Positions 34,667 to 44,400 of a stretch of DNA of 64,000 bases are shown piece by piece (the stretch's first letter is position 1; every line of letters begins with the position of its first letter). Source of the DNA: JAABVD01 sp965204545 (GTDB lineage: Bacteria > Verrucomicrobiota > Verrucomicrobiia > Opitutales > UBA2995). The stretch lies in the NCBI GenBank assembly GCA_965204545.1, contig CBDBFA010000003.1, positions 3,224,001 through 3,288,000 of the forward strand, written 5' to 3'. A program made the translations under genes and the position numbers. The notes under the pieces are model-generated. The model saw only the letters and a list, made by a program, of their open reading frames with translations. It had not been told where the DNA came from and did not search any database.

Positions 34667-36082
34667 ATGCGCTCCCCTTTAACCATGGTTCCTACTTTCG
34701 CTTTATTGGCTATGGCGTTCCTGATGGTAAGTAACGGCCTGCTTCATGCGGCGAGAGAAAAACCCAATATCCTTATCATATTTACGGACGATCAAGGTTA
34801 TGGAGATGTGGGTTGCTACGGAAATGAGGTGATCCGGACACCTCAGCTCGACCAATTGGCTCGAGAGGGGACAAGGTTTACTCAATTCTATGTCCAGCCC
34901 ACCTGCGCCCCTTCCCGGTCGGCTCTCTGGACCGGTCGGGATCCTCAGAGAAGTAAGGGCAACAGCATGCCGGCCGAGGAAATTACCATCGCGGAAGGCC
35001 TGAAGTCGGTCGGCTACGAGACCATCTGCATCGGCAAATGGAACACGTCCAACCGTCGGGAGATCATAGAGCGCATGCCTTTGGCACAGGGTTTTGATTA
35101 TTATTTCGGGACTTTAGGCGCTAATGACAATGGAGTGATCCGTTTTCACGAAAACAACGAACGCGCAGGGGAAACAAGGGATATGAGTATCTTCACTCGG
35201 CTCTATACCGACAAAGCGATTGATTACCTGCGGCATCGCCGTAATCCCGACAAGCCATTTTTCCTACATCTGGCCCACACTATGATGCACACGGTCATTG
35301 ACGCTTCACCCGCTTTCAAGGGGACCTCAGCGGGCGGTCTATACGGGGATGTGGTCGAGGAGTTCGATTTTGAAACCGGGCGCCTGTTGGATGCCCTGGA
35401 CCATCTTGGTCTGGCGGAGAATACCTTGGTAATCTTTACTTCCGATAACGGTCCCTGGAATCAGCCCAGATACTATTTGGATAAAATGGGGCAGCTGGCA
35501 GGGATGGGAGCCCCCAGGGTTGAGGGTTGGTACCAGGAGAAAGGAACCATTTTCTGGGGGAGTACGGGAGGACTGCGCGGGGGAAAAGGTTCCGCCTACG
35601 AAGGGGGATCACGCGTTCCTTGCATTATCCGTTGGCCGGGAAAAGTGCCCGCCGGACGGGTTTCCCCTGCAATCTTCGCTTCCCTCGATTTTTTCCCCAC
35701 CTTTGCCAACTTGGCGGGCTTTGAATTGCCCCGAGATCGCATCATGGATGGAGTCGATCAAACCGATTTGATCACCGGAAAATCCCTTGATGGAAACCGT
35801 ACGAAGTATATCTACAGCCAAGCTAGTAATGGGCAGGCAGTAGGTCTGAGGCGTGGCAAGTGGAAGCTCCTCCTCCCGGGGCGAGAACCCAAGTCTCCTC
35901 ACCGCTATCTGATGGATTTCGGGTCGAACGATTATGAACTCTTTGACCTGGAAGCGGACCAGGAGGAGCGGTGGAATTTGGCTTATCTTTACCCCGAACT
36001 GGTTCGCGAACTCGAAATCGAGTTTAACAAGTTCAAAACATCGCTACAGGAGGAGGCGCCGTTGACGCCAAATAGGAATTAG
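34667..36082 (+). CDS. Sulfatase (formylglycine type), exported
   Basis: A 471-residue sulfatase with signal peptide to about residue 29 (VPTFALLAMAFLMVSNGLLH). Metal block KPNILIIFTDDQGYGDVG, maturation motif C-A-P-S-R (Cys80), and IFTSDNGPW; the usual GKWH reads CIGKWNTS, with Asn in place of the active-site His. That His normally contacts the sulfate, so specificity or activity may differ. Start could also be ATG 34685. Last of the plus-strand sulfatase run. Confidence 0.9.
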   Translation: MRSPLTMVPTFALLAMAFLMVSNGLLHAAREKPNILIIFTDDQGYGDVGCYGNEVIRTPQLDQLAREGTRFTQFYVQPTCAPSRSALWTGRDPQRSKGNSMPAEEITIAEGLKSVGYETICIGKWNTSNRREIIERMPLAQGFDYYFGTLGANDNGVIRFHENNERAGETRDMSIFTRLYTDKAIDYLRHRRNPDKPFFLHLAHTMMHTVIDASPAFKGTSAGGLYGDVVEEFDFETGRLLDALDHLGLAENTLVIFTSDNGPWNQPRYYLDKMGQLAGMGAPRVEGWYQEKGTIFWGSTGGLRGGKGSAYEGGSRVPCIIRWPGKVPAGRVSPAIFASLDFFPTFANLAGFELPRDRIMDGVDQTDLITGKSLDGNRTKYIYSQASNGQAVGLRRGKWKLLLPGREPKSPHRYLMDFGSNDYELFDLEADQEERWNLAYLYPELVRELEIEFNKFKTSLQEEAPLTPNRN

Positions 36083-36329
36083 GAGGGATTAACCAAAAAA
36101 TGCACAAAAGGCTCAGAGAGAGGGAATTAAAGGAAGAAGGAAGAAGGAAAAATCCTCGTGATCTTGATCGTGATCGTGATCGAACTGTAGGAGCGGCTTT
36201 ATGCCGCGATAATCTTAGCCACAAAAGGCACAGAAGAGCTTAGGCCATGGTCCAGCATCCAGTATCCAGAACCCAGGATCGAGCATCAAGTAACCAGAAT
36301 CCAGAATCCAGAATCGAGCATCCAGAAAA
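36083..36329. repeat. Compound repeat gap
   Basis: In order: AGGAATTAGGA, AAAATGCACAAAAGGC, AAGGAAGAAGGAAGAAGGA, a GATC array (36158-36183), GTAGGAGCGGCTTTATGCCG plus ATAATCTTAGCCACAAAAGG, and an ATCCAGAATCCAG run (36250-36327). The block 36121-36229 recurs in the same order at 53815-53918. No gene. Confidence 0.7.
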
Positions 36330-37868
36330 TCAATTGGCTCCGTGGATAATTTGACCGGTCTTCTTGCTTGTGAAGGTCCAGTTGTCGGGGTTGAAAATGA
36401 ATGCCGACTTTCCCGGAACATTGGGCGTGTAGGTTGCGGGTAAGTTGCTGGATAGCCTGTCCTTGATTTTCTGATACGCAGGATCTGAAGCCAGGTTCTT
36501 CCATTCGTTTGGATCGTTTTGGTGGTCGTAGAGTTCTTCGGTGGCGTCTTTATAACGGATGTAGCGCCAGCGTTGATCTCGCACAGCGGTATTGCCGTAT
36601 TCATAATCGATGATGCTTGGGTGGGGCCAACTTGCCTTGGGATTTTCGAGCAGCGGTGCAAGGTTGGGACCGTCGAAATCGACGTCACTCTCCAGATCCA
36701 ACAGACTGACCAACGTGGGGAAAATGGATATCAGATTGACCGGTTGATTGGTCTCCGCACCAGTAATTTTCATATCCGGAGTGACTATGATAAATGGAAC
36801 CCGGGTCGCTTCCTCCCAGAGTGTGGATTTCATCCAGTGGTCTTTCTCGCCCAGATGAAATCCATGATCTGACCACAGAACTACAATTGTGTTACCTGCA
36901 AAAGCTGAACGGTCGAGCGCTTCCATGATGCGTCCCACCTGTGCATCGGCAAAACTTATACTCGCAAGATAACACCGTACGGCCTCCTCCCATCGACCTG
37001 CATCGATCGCTGCTTGCATTTCATCCCGTCGATGAGCGGCCCAATGCTTGCCGATCTCCGGAACATCTTCCAGATCATCTTGGGGCGCCTCGGGCAGGTG
37101 AACTTCTTTATCTGCATAGAGATCGTGATAGCGTTTTGGAATATACCAGGGCAAATGGGGGTGGAAGGTTCCAACTGATAGGAAGAACGGTTTGTCTTCG
37201 GGATGGTTCTTCAGAAAATCGATGGCGTAATCCACTACGACTACATCGTCATAAACGGCTTCATCCCGTGGCAGAATGCCCCAGTCCCGCTCGTCACGGC
37301 CCCGCAAATACTCAACTTTGCTGAATGGGTAACCCTCGGGAGGCGGCATCCATTCCGTCCAGGGGTAGTTGAGTTTGTTTGAGCGGGTCCACGGAATATC
37401 GGCCCATGGAATACGTTTGTAGGCGTGCCATTGGTCGGGAGGGTTGTTACCTGCAGTGTGGTGAAAGCTCTTTCCGGTTCCTATGACTCGATAACCCTGT
37501 TCTTTAAAAAACCGGGGCATGGTCATCGTCTCCGGGTAGTTTGCCCGCAACCACTGACTATTGTTGTAAATCCCGGTGGTGGAAGGCATCAAGCCTGTCA
37601 TGACAGCGGTACGACTGGGGTTGCAGACTGGGGAAGGACAATGCGCGTTGGTGAAGTTGATTCCCCGTTTAGCCAGTTTGTCCATGTGAGGGGTAAAGAC
37701 TTCTCCCCCGTAGCCTCCGAGAAAATTGGTCCAGTCTCTCATGTCGTCGACCGAGATCATCAGGACATTCTGTGGCGAAGCTTGAGTCGGCGGAGTGTCC
37801 ATGAAACCCAGGCCGGACAACAGGATAACTGTCAGGCAACTGATTCCAATCTGACTCAAGCGGTTCAT
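36330..37868 (-). CDS. Sulfatase, iduronate-2-sulfatase-like, exported
   Basis: A 512-residue sulfatase with signal peptide MNRLSQIGISCLTVILLSGL. Blocks: NVLMISVDDMRDWTNFLGGY, VCNPSRTAVMTGLMPSTTGI (Cys82 to formylglycine), GTGKSFHHTAG, LWSDHGFHLGEKDHWMKSTL. Same group as the protein at 32868. Its ATG overlaps the stop of the HpcH/HpaI aldolase (ATGA), so the two are made together: sulfate removal and keto-acid cleavage are directly coupled in one operon. Confidence 0.93.
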   Translation of the reverse strand: MNRLSQIGISCLTVILLSGLGFMDTPPTQASPQNVLMISVDDMRDWTNFLGGYGGEVFTPHMDKLAKRGINFTNAHCPSPVCNPSRTAVMTGLMPSTTGIYNNSQWLRANYPETMTMPRFFKEQGYRVIGTGKSFHHTAGNNPPDQWHAYKRIPWADIPWTRSNKLNYPWTEWMPPPEGYPFSKVEYLRGRDERDWGILPRDEAVYDDVVVVDYAIDFLKNHPEDKPFFLSVGTFHPHLPWYIPKRYHDLYADKEVHLPEAPQDDLEDVPEIGKHWAAHRRDEMQAAIDAGRWEEAVRCYLASISFADAQVGRIMEALDRSAFAGNTIVVLWSDHGFHLGEKDHWMKSTLWEEATRVPFIIVTPDMKITGAETNQPVNLISIFPTLVSLLDLESDVDFDGPNLAPLLENPKASWPHPSIIDYEYGNTAVRDQRWRYIRYKDATEELYDHQNDPNEWKNLASDPAYQKIKDRLSSNLPATYTPNVPGKSAFIFNPDNWTFTSKKTGQIIHGAN

Positions 37869-38629
37869 CGGGTGTATTCTGCCAGCAGATTCGTATAAGC
37901 GCTTTTATAGAATAGGATGTCTGCCCCGTGAATCAGCAGTTGAGCGCCTGCGTCTCGCATGAACTTCGAGTGATCCTGGTCGAAAACCAAAGTGCCAAAA
38001 ACTTTGCCCGCCGCCAGCGCGTCCTTTGCTACTTGTTCAGCCGCCTTCAGAACTTCCACATCCTTTATTTGACCAGGTTTTCCGGAGAGCAGTGAGAAAT
38101 CTCCCGGACCGAAAAAAATGCCGTCCACACCTTCGATTTCGGCAATCTCACGGACATGGGGTAGAGCGGAGGGGGATTCGATCTGGATTAGTATCCAGGT
38201 TTCTTCATTTGCTTTTTGAGTGTAGTCATCTGCTGGGTACGATCCAAAATTGTTGTCAGCGCTACCGCCATCGAATCCCCGTTCACCCAAGGGAGCGAAC
38301 TTCGACCAGCGGATGACTTTCCGGGCTTCTTCGACCGTTTCGCAACGGGGGTACATGATGCCGTGGGCACCGGCTTCCAGCATGCGTCCCATGCGCATGG
38401 TTTCCCAGCGTGCGGGACGGGCGAGGACATCCGCGTCACCCACGCGCGCAGCCCGGCAGAGACCGGCAAAGGTTTCCACACTGTTGTCACTATGTTCCAA
38501 ATCGTACCACAGGAAGTCGAATCCCATCTGGCTCAATACTTCTGTATGAACAGGGTCGATTGACTTTACCAAAGTTCCCAGTGCCAGTCCTCCGTTCTTC
38601 CAGGTTTGTTTTACCTTACTAATTCGCAT
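37865..38629 (-). CDS. HpcH/HpaI aldolase family protein
   Basis: A 254-residue class II aldolase of the HpcH/HpaI/citrate lyase beta group; members split 2-keto-3-deoxy sugar acids (for example of L-rhamnonate or L-fuconate) to pyruvate or a related keto acid and an aldehyde. Visible: LGTLVKSIDPVHTEVL, WYDLEHSD (base His), LARPARWE (Arg), ILIQIESPSALP (metal Glu), FFGPGDFSLLSG (metal Asp). No signal peptide, so cytoplasmic. It is the first gene of a two-gene operon with the sulfatase at 36330, which suggests the desulfated sugar is fed through a non-phosphorylating keto-deoxy pathway. Confidence 0.88.
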   Translation of the reverse strand: MRISKVKQTWKNGGLALGTLVKSIDPVHTEVLSQMGFDFLWYDLEHSDNSVETFAGLCRAARVGDADVLARPARWETMRMGRMLEAGAHGIMYPRCETVEEARKVIRWSKFAPLGERGFDGGSADNNFGSYPADDYTQKANEETWILIQIESPSALPHVREIAEIEGVDGIFFGPGDFSLLSGKPGQIKDVEVLKAAEQVAKDALAAGKVFGTLVFDQDHSKFMRDAGAQLLIHGADILFYKSAYTNLLAEYTR

Positions 38630-39195
38630 CGTGGATAGGGTAATTAGACGACCCTGAAAAAGTCATAAATATTTGTTTTTAAACACCTTAATATTGATCT
38701 TTCATCATCGTCGACCGGCTGAACGTCAATCTGGCTCAAAACCTTGTCAAACAATTTGGTTTGGGGACAGAGAAATTCACTCTCGCCAAGGCGCCAAGCA
38801 ACGCAGAGAAAGTGGAGTGATGATCGTTTAGAATTTTCAATCAACGCTTCCTTTGGTCGCTCGATCATGCTTCGCCCGAGGGCTAGGGCACGACACGGTC
38901 CGGCTTCGCCGCAACAGGATCGCATCGCGAGCAGGATTGTTTTGATTTTTTTCTTCTTGTTGGAGCGGAGCTCCATCCTGTTGCCGACCTTTGTGGCTTC
39001 CGCCTTCTTGGGTTACGGCGTGACAGGTGGCGAGAGCAAATCCAGGAGGGCCATCCAACCCACCAAAACGATGATAACTTTTTCAGGGTCGACTAGTTAT
39101 CTGGCTGGATTTTTTTAATTTCCCTTAACGGAACTTGGCCGTTACATTGTTATCCGCTGGGAAGGAGTAGATTTCCAGCCGTTCACTAAAGCCAC
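38630..39195. other. 566-bp gene-free region before the sigma-factor gene
   Basis: It holds a CGCCAAGCAACGCAGAGAAAG unit of the common repeat type (38790-38812), a stretch of GC-rich sequence around 38860-38960 that has a long frame on both strands but no family likeness or codon bias, and a T-run followed by the TTAACGGAA motif at 39125. I see no gene. Confidence 0.5.
39125..39133 (+). promoter_or_regulatory. Candidate ECF sigma -35 motif (TTAACGGAA) before the sigma gene
   Basis: TTAACGGAA preceded by a T-rich stretch and followed by GGCCGT occurs here, 63 bp before the sigma-factor start, and again at 41397, 80 bp before the TonB-receptor start (followed by GGCGT). GGAA is a common core of ECF -35 elements. 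Shared use by the sigma gene and receptor would mean autoregulation; inference. Confidence 0.45.
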
Positions 39196-39738
39196 ATGTC
39201 CGGAAGAGAAACAGAGCAGTCCATTTGGTTCGTCGATGTGGTTTTGCCCTGCGAACCCGGATTACGGCGATGGATAAAATCACGCTTTTCTGCGATCCGC
39301 GACGTAGATGACCTGATTCAGGAGACCTTTTCCCGCATCTTGAAGGCGCACCGATCGGGCCCGGTTCCCAACCCGCAAGCCTTTCTCTTTGTCGTAGCAC
39401 GAAATTTGGCCATCAACCGACTGCAGCGAAAGAACCTCGAGTTTCCACCCGAGGCTGAAGGAGTGGATCCTCACGTCTTGGTAGATGAAATGGCCGGACC
39501 TTTCGAGTCGGCAGCGTTACAGGAGGAGATCGACGACTTGGTTTCCGCCTTTCAATCCCTGCCCGAACGATGCCGTCAAGTGATGACTTTAAGAAAAATA
39601 TATGGATTGTCTCAGAAGGAGATTGGAGCGGAATTAGGTATTGCAGTGCATACGGTGGAAGCACAGGTAGGGATTGGGCTTCGGAAGTGTCGCGCCTTCT
39701 TCCATAGGCGAGGATATAGACATAGATTTAAGAAATGA
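39196..39738 (+). CDS. ECF RNA polymerase sigma factor (FecI-like)
   Basis: A 180-residue sigma-70-family factor of the ECF type. Region 2 reads RDVDDLIQETFSRILKA, region 4 SLPERCRQVMTLRKIYGLSQ then KEIGAELGIAVHTVE. Its stop overlaps the start of the FecR-like gene (ATGA). With FecR, an STN protein and a TonB receptor next to it, it fits cell-surface signalling: binding of substrate to the receptor frees the sigma factor to transcribe the uptake genes. A TTAACGGAA motif is found before it and before the receptor. Confidence 0.93.
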   Translation: MSGRETEQSIWFVDVVLPCEPGLRRWIKSRFSAIRDVDDLIQETFSRILKAHRSGPVPNPQAFLFVVARNLAINRLQRKNLEFPPEAEGVDPHVLVDEMAGPFESAALQEEIDDLVSAFQSLPERCRQVMTLRKIYGLSQKEIGAELGIAVHTVEAQVGIGLRKCRAFFHRRGYRHRFKK

Positions 39739-40790
39739 AAGATTCGACATCAGAATTTAATGAGAATTCCCCGGTTGAGTTAGCTGCTTCCGAATGGCTG
39801 GCTCGCATGGACCGTGGGCTTACAGCGGAGGAGCAGGATCAATATACGGAATGGCTGGCCAAGGATGCGGCCCATAGGAAAGCCGTAGCCAGGTACCAAA
39901 TGGACTGGGAAGACTACGACCGCTTGGCCGGTATTCATTTGAAAGGTCACGCACGCATTGATCCGGACTTGCTGGCCCCTGGACATTTGCCGCCAGGCAA
40001 AGGCAGAAAATTAATCCGGAAAATCCTTGGGTTTTCGGCTATTCCCTTTACCGCATTGGCAGCATTGGTCTTTTATGTCACCTTGACCCAACCCAAGGAC
40101 TCGTCAGGGCTGAACCTTCAACCTGCCGTTGAATTACTGGCCAGGATCGAGCAGAAAACGCTTGAGGATGGCTCTGTCATCGAGATCAACCGGGGGGCGG
40201 TTGTGGAGTCTGACTACACCGACCTTGAACGCCTTGTTTACCTTAAAAAAGGAGAGGCAAGCTTCGACGTGGCCAAGGGTCCCGGGCGACCCTTCATTGT
40301 GAAGGTTGCCGGAGTAGACGTCCGGGCCGTGGGCACCATCTTCAGCGTGAGGCTCTCAGAGGATGAGGTGGATGTGATCGTGACCGAAGGTAAGGTGCAG
40401 GTTAAACCGGCTGGGCCTGCATTCTTTTCCGAGCAATCCTTTGATGATACTTTTCTGGAAATTGGCCAGCGGGCCAAAGTTGATCTGCACGCCGAATCTC
40501 TGGTGGTGGAGGTAACATCCATAGACCAGAGGGAGATCGAGGAGGTACACCTCTGGCAACCCCGACTCCTCGATTACGATCAGATTCTCCTGGGAGAAAT
40601 CGTGGATGAATTCAACAGGAGAAACCCCATTCAAGTCGTCCTGAATGATCCTTCCCTCGAGACTATCAGTCTAAGCAGTTCGTTCTGGTCGGACAATGTG
40701 GAGGGATTCGTTCGTCTCATGGAATCCAGCTTTGATATGGAAGCTGAGTGGAGGGGGAGCAGGGAGATCGTTCTCCGAAAAGCAAACTAG
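39735..40790 (+). CDS. FecR-family anti-sigma / transducer protein
   Basis: A 351-residue inner-membrane protein. Cytoplasmic N-terminal part (ELAASEWLARMDRGLTAEEQ) binds the sigma factor; one membrane segment at about 97-118 (FSAIPFTALAALVFYVTL); periplasmic FecR domain about 137-225 (LEDGSVIEINRGAVVESDY, GEASFDVAK, FIVKVAGVDVRAVGTIFSV); and a C-terminal piece (EIVDEFNRRNPIQVVLNDP) of the sort that contacts the receptor's STN domain. Translationally coupled to the sigma gene. It keeps the sigma factor inactive until the receptor signals. Confidence 0.92.
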   Translation: MKDSTSEFNENSPVELAASEWLARMDRGLTAEEQDQYTEWLAKDAAHRKAVARYQMDWEDYDRLAGIHLKGHARIDPDLLAPGHLPPGKGRKLIRKILGFSAIPFTALAALVFYVTLTQPKDSSGLNLQPAVELLARIEQKTLEDGSVIEINRGAVVESDYTDLERLVYLKKGEASFDVAKGPGRPFIVKVAGVDVRAVGTIFSVRLSEDEVDVIVTEGKVQVKPAGPAFFSEQSFDDTFLEIGQRAKVDLHAESLVVEVTSIDQREIEEVHLWQPRLLDYDQILLGEIVDEFNRRNPIQVVLNDPSLETISLSSSFWSDNVEGFVRLMESSFDMEAEWRGSREIVLRKAN

Positions 40791-40802
40791 CCCGAAATTT
40801 AA

Positions 40803-40950
40803 GGTAGGCCAAGAGCTTCCAGCTCTGCCGATTTCCGAGAGATGGTTTATAACTGTAAATTTAATATGCCTAAGGTGCCCTATCCACCGGCGCGGCGGGA
40901 CGCCGTCGCCCTACCATTGTTAGGTAGGGCATGAGCCTTCGGCTCTGCCG
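40803..40950. repeat. Paired GGTAGGGC / CTCTGCCG repeats
   Basis: Two related segments, 40803-40830 and 40923-40950, read GGTAGGsC...AGAGCTTCCAGCTCTGCCG and GGTAGGGC...AGCCTTCGGCTCTGCCG; each forms a small hairpin. Common spacer debris; no gene. Confidence 0.5.
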
Positions 40951-40973
40951 TTTAGAGGCTTCTACAATTAAAC

Positions 40974-41297
40974 ATGCGATCGGATCGTCACCCATTCACC
41001 TTGCTTTTCGCTTTGGCATGGTTTTGCACGATTCTCCTAAGCGCCTGCTCTGAAAAAGCGCAACTACTCGTCGATATCCCGCAAGGGTTGGCCACGAATA
41101 CGTTAAAGGAATTTGCCCGCCAGACAAACGTGGAAATCCTCTTTGATCGTCAAAGTGTTTCCGGCGTAGAAACGAATGCGGTGAAGGGGAATTATGATCC
41201 GGCCGCCGCATTGCGGATCATGCTGGAGGACACCCCGTTGGGAGTGGACATCGAAAACGAAACGGGGGCTTATGCGGTTTTTAGGAAGGAATTGTGA
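40974..41297 (+). CDS. Stand-alone STN-domain lipoprotein
   Basis: A 107-residue protein consisting of a lipoprotein signal (LAWFCTILLSAC, lipobox L-S-A-C) and one secretin/TonB short N-terminal domain (LVDIPQGLATNTLKEFARQT, VEILFDRQSVSGVETNAVKG). STN domains are usually the N-terminal signalling part of TonB receptors or secretins; here it is free. The following receptor carries its own STN domain with similar sequence (TMLREFARQGLVDVVMDRRN). The free copy may compete for or relay to the FecR protein. Located in the periplasm, anchored by lipid. Confidence 0.85.
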   Translation: MRSDRHPFTLLFALAWFCTILLSACSEKAQLLVDIPQGLATNTLKEFARQTNVEILFDRQSVSGVETNAVKGNYDPAAALRIMLEDTPLGVDIENETGAYAVFRKEL

Positions 41298-41396
41298 TGG
41301 AAAGATTTTCGAATTCGGAAAACGGATTCTGTCACTGAACAATGATACCCAATTTTAAAATAGATTTACCAGAAAAATATGTAACTAATTTTTTGT

Positions 41397-41405
41397 TTAA
41401 CGGAA
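41397..41405 (+). promoter_or_regulatory. Candidate ECF sigma -35 motif (TTAACGGAA) before the TonB receptor
   Basis: Identical nine bases and similar T-rich lead and GGCGT trail as at 39125, 80 bp before the receptor start. The two sites support control by the neighbouring sigma factor. Confidence 0.45.
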
Positions 41406-41484
41406 AATTCGGCGTCGACGGTTAACTGTACTGGATGACTCTGGTACTTCTAACCTTCAACGCCGATTCGAAGTTTCCCAATAG

Positions 41485-44400
41485 ATGGGCGAATCAACAT
41501 CCATTTTTCGGCGTGGGCTCTACCCTGCGGCATTGTTTCTCCTTATGATGTCCGCAGGTCAGATTGCCGCACAAACCCGTTCCTTCGATATAGAAGCGGG
41601 TAATGCCAATACGATGCTCCGAGAGTTTGCCCGACAGGGGCTGGTAGATGTCGTGATGGATCGCCGAAATGTCCAAGGCGTTCAGACCAACGAGGTATCG
41701 GGGTTGTTAGAACCGAGAATTGCGCTGGAGCGCATGCTCGAAGGCACGTCACTGGTTTTCAAAGAAGATTTGGAATCCGGAGCGTTTGCCGTGACCCGGT
41801 CGGAGATTCCGTCTCCAGACCAGACAACTCAAAACACTGAACCCCAAATATTGGACGAAACTGAAATGAACGCAAAACAGAACAATTGGTTAAAAACATT
41901 AGCTGCTGTATTGACGCTTGGCATTCTAGGTGGCCAAGGTGGGCTTTCCGCGCAGGATGAAGACGATGATGAGAGCATCTACGAATTAAATCCTTTCGAA
42001 ATCGATGCCTCAGGAGACACAGGCTATTATGCCGAGAATACATTGGCTGGCAGCCGACTCAATGCCAGTCTTCGCGATACGCCCGCCTCCGTCCAGGTCT
42101 ACACCAAAGAGTTCCTCGAGGACATCGGCGCGACGAATTTGGAGGATATTCTCAATTATTCAGCAAATGTCGAACCAGGAGAGGGCGATGAAGAATCTTT
42201 TTTCGGAGGCCATTTCGCCCTGCGTGGTAACGTCAGTTTCCAACCTAGAGTACGTGGATTGGCCAGTACTCGGGCCAGGGACTATTTCAGATCGGAATTG
42301 CCCTTCGACACATACTTAATCGATCGGCTCGACGAGTCTCGCGGGCCGAATGCCCTGCTCTTCGGAATTGCCGCTGCGGGCGGTATTCAGAACCAGACAA
42401 CCAAACGAGCCTCGGTAGCGGATAACTTCGGCAGTGTAACCTTCCGTACCGACGAGGAAGGCCTGATTCGCGGGGAGTTCGACTATAATAAGGTCCTTGT
42501 AGAAGACAAGCTGGCTGTTCGATTGAACGCCTTACACGCGGATGGGGATGGTTGGAGGTTAAATACCTTCAACCGGAAGAAAGCCGTTCATGGGGGTCTA
42601 ACGTGGCGTCCGGATGATAAGACCGTTATCCGCTTGGGTTATGAGTCCTTTAGCCAGGACGATATTCCCAGCAACATCTTCGTGGGATTGGATGATTTGA
42701 GGGTCTGGATCGATGCGGGCCGGCCTACTTTCGACCTGTTTTCGGAGAATCGCATTCCCGAAGCCAGCGAAAGCGGAAGGGTAAGCGGTGGCTTTCGAAA
42801 CACCGTTATTCGGGCTGTGGGAGGACACCCCAATCCCCCTCGTACTCGGGTCGCCATAATTGAAGGCGGAGATCCATCGTTCGAAGGCACAGTGATTAAT
42901 GTCTCCAATTCGTTGCAAACGGTACCGTGGCAGGATAGGGGGGATGGGCAATATACCTTCCATTACCGAATTGCCCGGGACGAAACGGATTATCCCTATG
43001 ACGTGGCCATGAATGGTCCGGCGAATATAAGGCGTCTGGACGCGGCTGATTTTACTGCCTCCGTGCAACGTCAGTTGGCCGAGGACTTTTTTATGCAGCT
43101 GGACTATAGCAAATGGAGTTACTACTGGGCCGCTCTGCCTAATAATATATGGGTGCAAATGAGGGGTGATCCCAATGAATTTTTCGTGGGTCATGATGGG
43201 CCGGCGACCGCGATTGCTAATCCCAATGTAGGCGGCACGTTCGCGTGGTCGCCGGGGGGCACCCATGATCGGTATGATACGGACGCGGATCAAGAAACCA
43301 TCCGCTTGACCTCCACCTACGAATTTGACTTTGCCGAACGCGGCGATGGGGGACTCTCCAATCTGGGTCGGCACCGGTTTGCCGCTGGTCTGGAACGTCG
43401 GGATTACAACTGGGCCCGACCGCATCGTCGCTTGCAATGGCGCGATGACGCGACGGGTGGGCCTGCCTATGATACGAGTCAGCCTGGTGGAGTTTTGAAT
43501 CGCGTTGCCAGCATGCATTACATTGACCTGAACGACCGGAGCACGTGGAACGGGACTACACTCGAACGCGTTACTGGTGGAGCACTCGACGGCGTTTCAG
43601 AACGTTTTCCCGATCCGCTCGATCCCAGTCGCACGATCTATGCGGAGTGGGCGCTTGACTACGCGGGGCAATATGATTCCAACCAGGAAATCGACACTTG
43701 GATGGTTTCCACCCAAAGCTTCTTTTTCGACGACAAGCTTGTGATCACGGCGGGGTATCGGGAAGACGATGGGTTTAATAAATATTTTCTGTATGAGGCA
43801 AACGCGAACAACTCTGATTATATGCGCACGGGCGAATTCCGCCCCACGGATTGGAAGGTGGATAGTTTCACGGCGGGCGCCGTTTTCCACATAAATAACC
43901 AGCTTTCGGTATTTTATAACCAAGCGACTAACTCCGATATTCCTTTGCCCGAGAATAACATTATCGGGTCGCTCGAAAAACCGGGCCGACTCGGATTTCC
44001 GGGAGAAGGCGAAGGCGAGGACTACGGGGTCATGGCGAACTTGTACAACGGCAAAATCAATCTTCGCGCAACCCGCTACACTTCAAAGGGGAGGAACGTT
44101 TTCAAATCCGATGGCCTTCTCAGTAACTTACACGATACGACAATAGAATGGTGGGACGATATTGGGTTTGGTCTGCCGGACGATCCTCCCGGGCCGCGCC
44201 GGTTCGCGAGCCCCGTTAACCGTGTAACATATACCGGAGAAAGCCAAGGTTACGAATTTCAGATGACGGCCAATTTTACAGATAACTGGCGCGCCGTGTT
44301 CAATTATTCTTACACGGATAAGGAGCAGAAGGATGTCGCTCCCTTAGGGAACCTATGGTATGATCAAACGATCGAATGGGTGACGCGTACGATTCAAACA

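Noticed and set aside
38744..39118. 124-codon frame before the sigma gene
   Set aside because: Composition is that of spacer repeats, no ribosome binding site, no family likeness, and it has a long antisense frame as well.
43597..43923. Long minus-strand frames inside the TonB receptor gene
   Set aside because: Shadows of the receptor coding frame.
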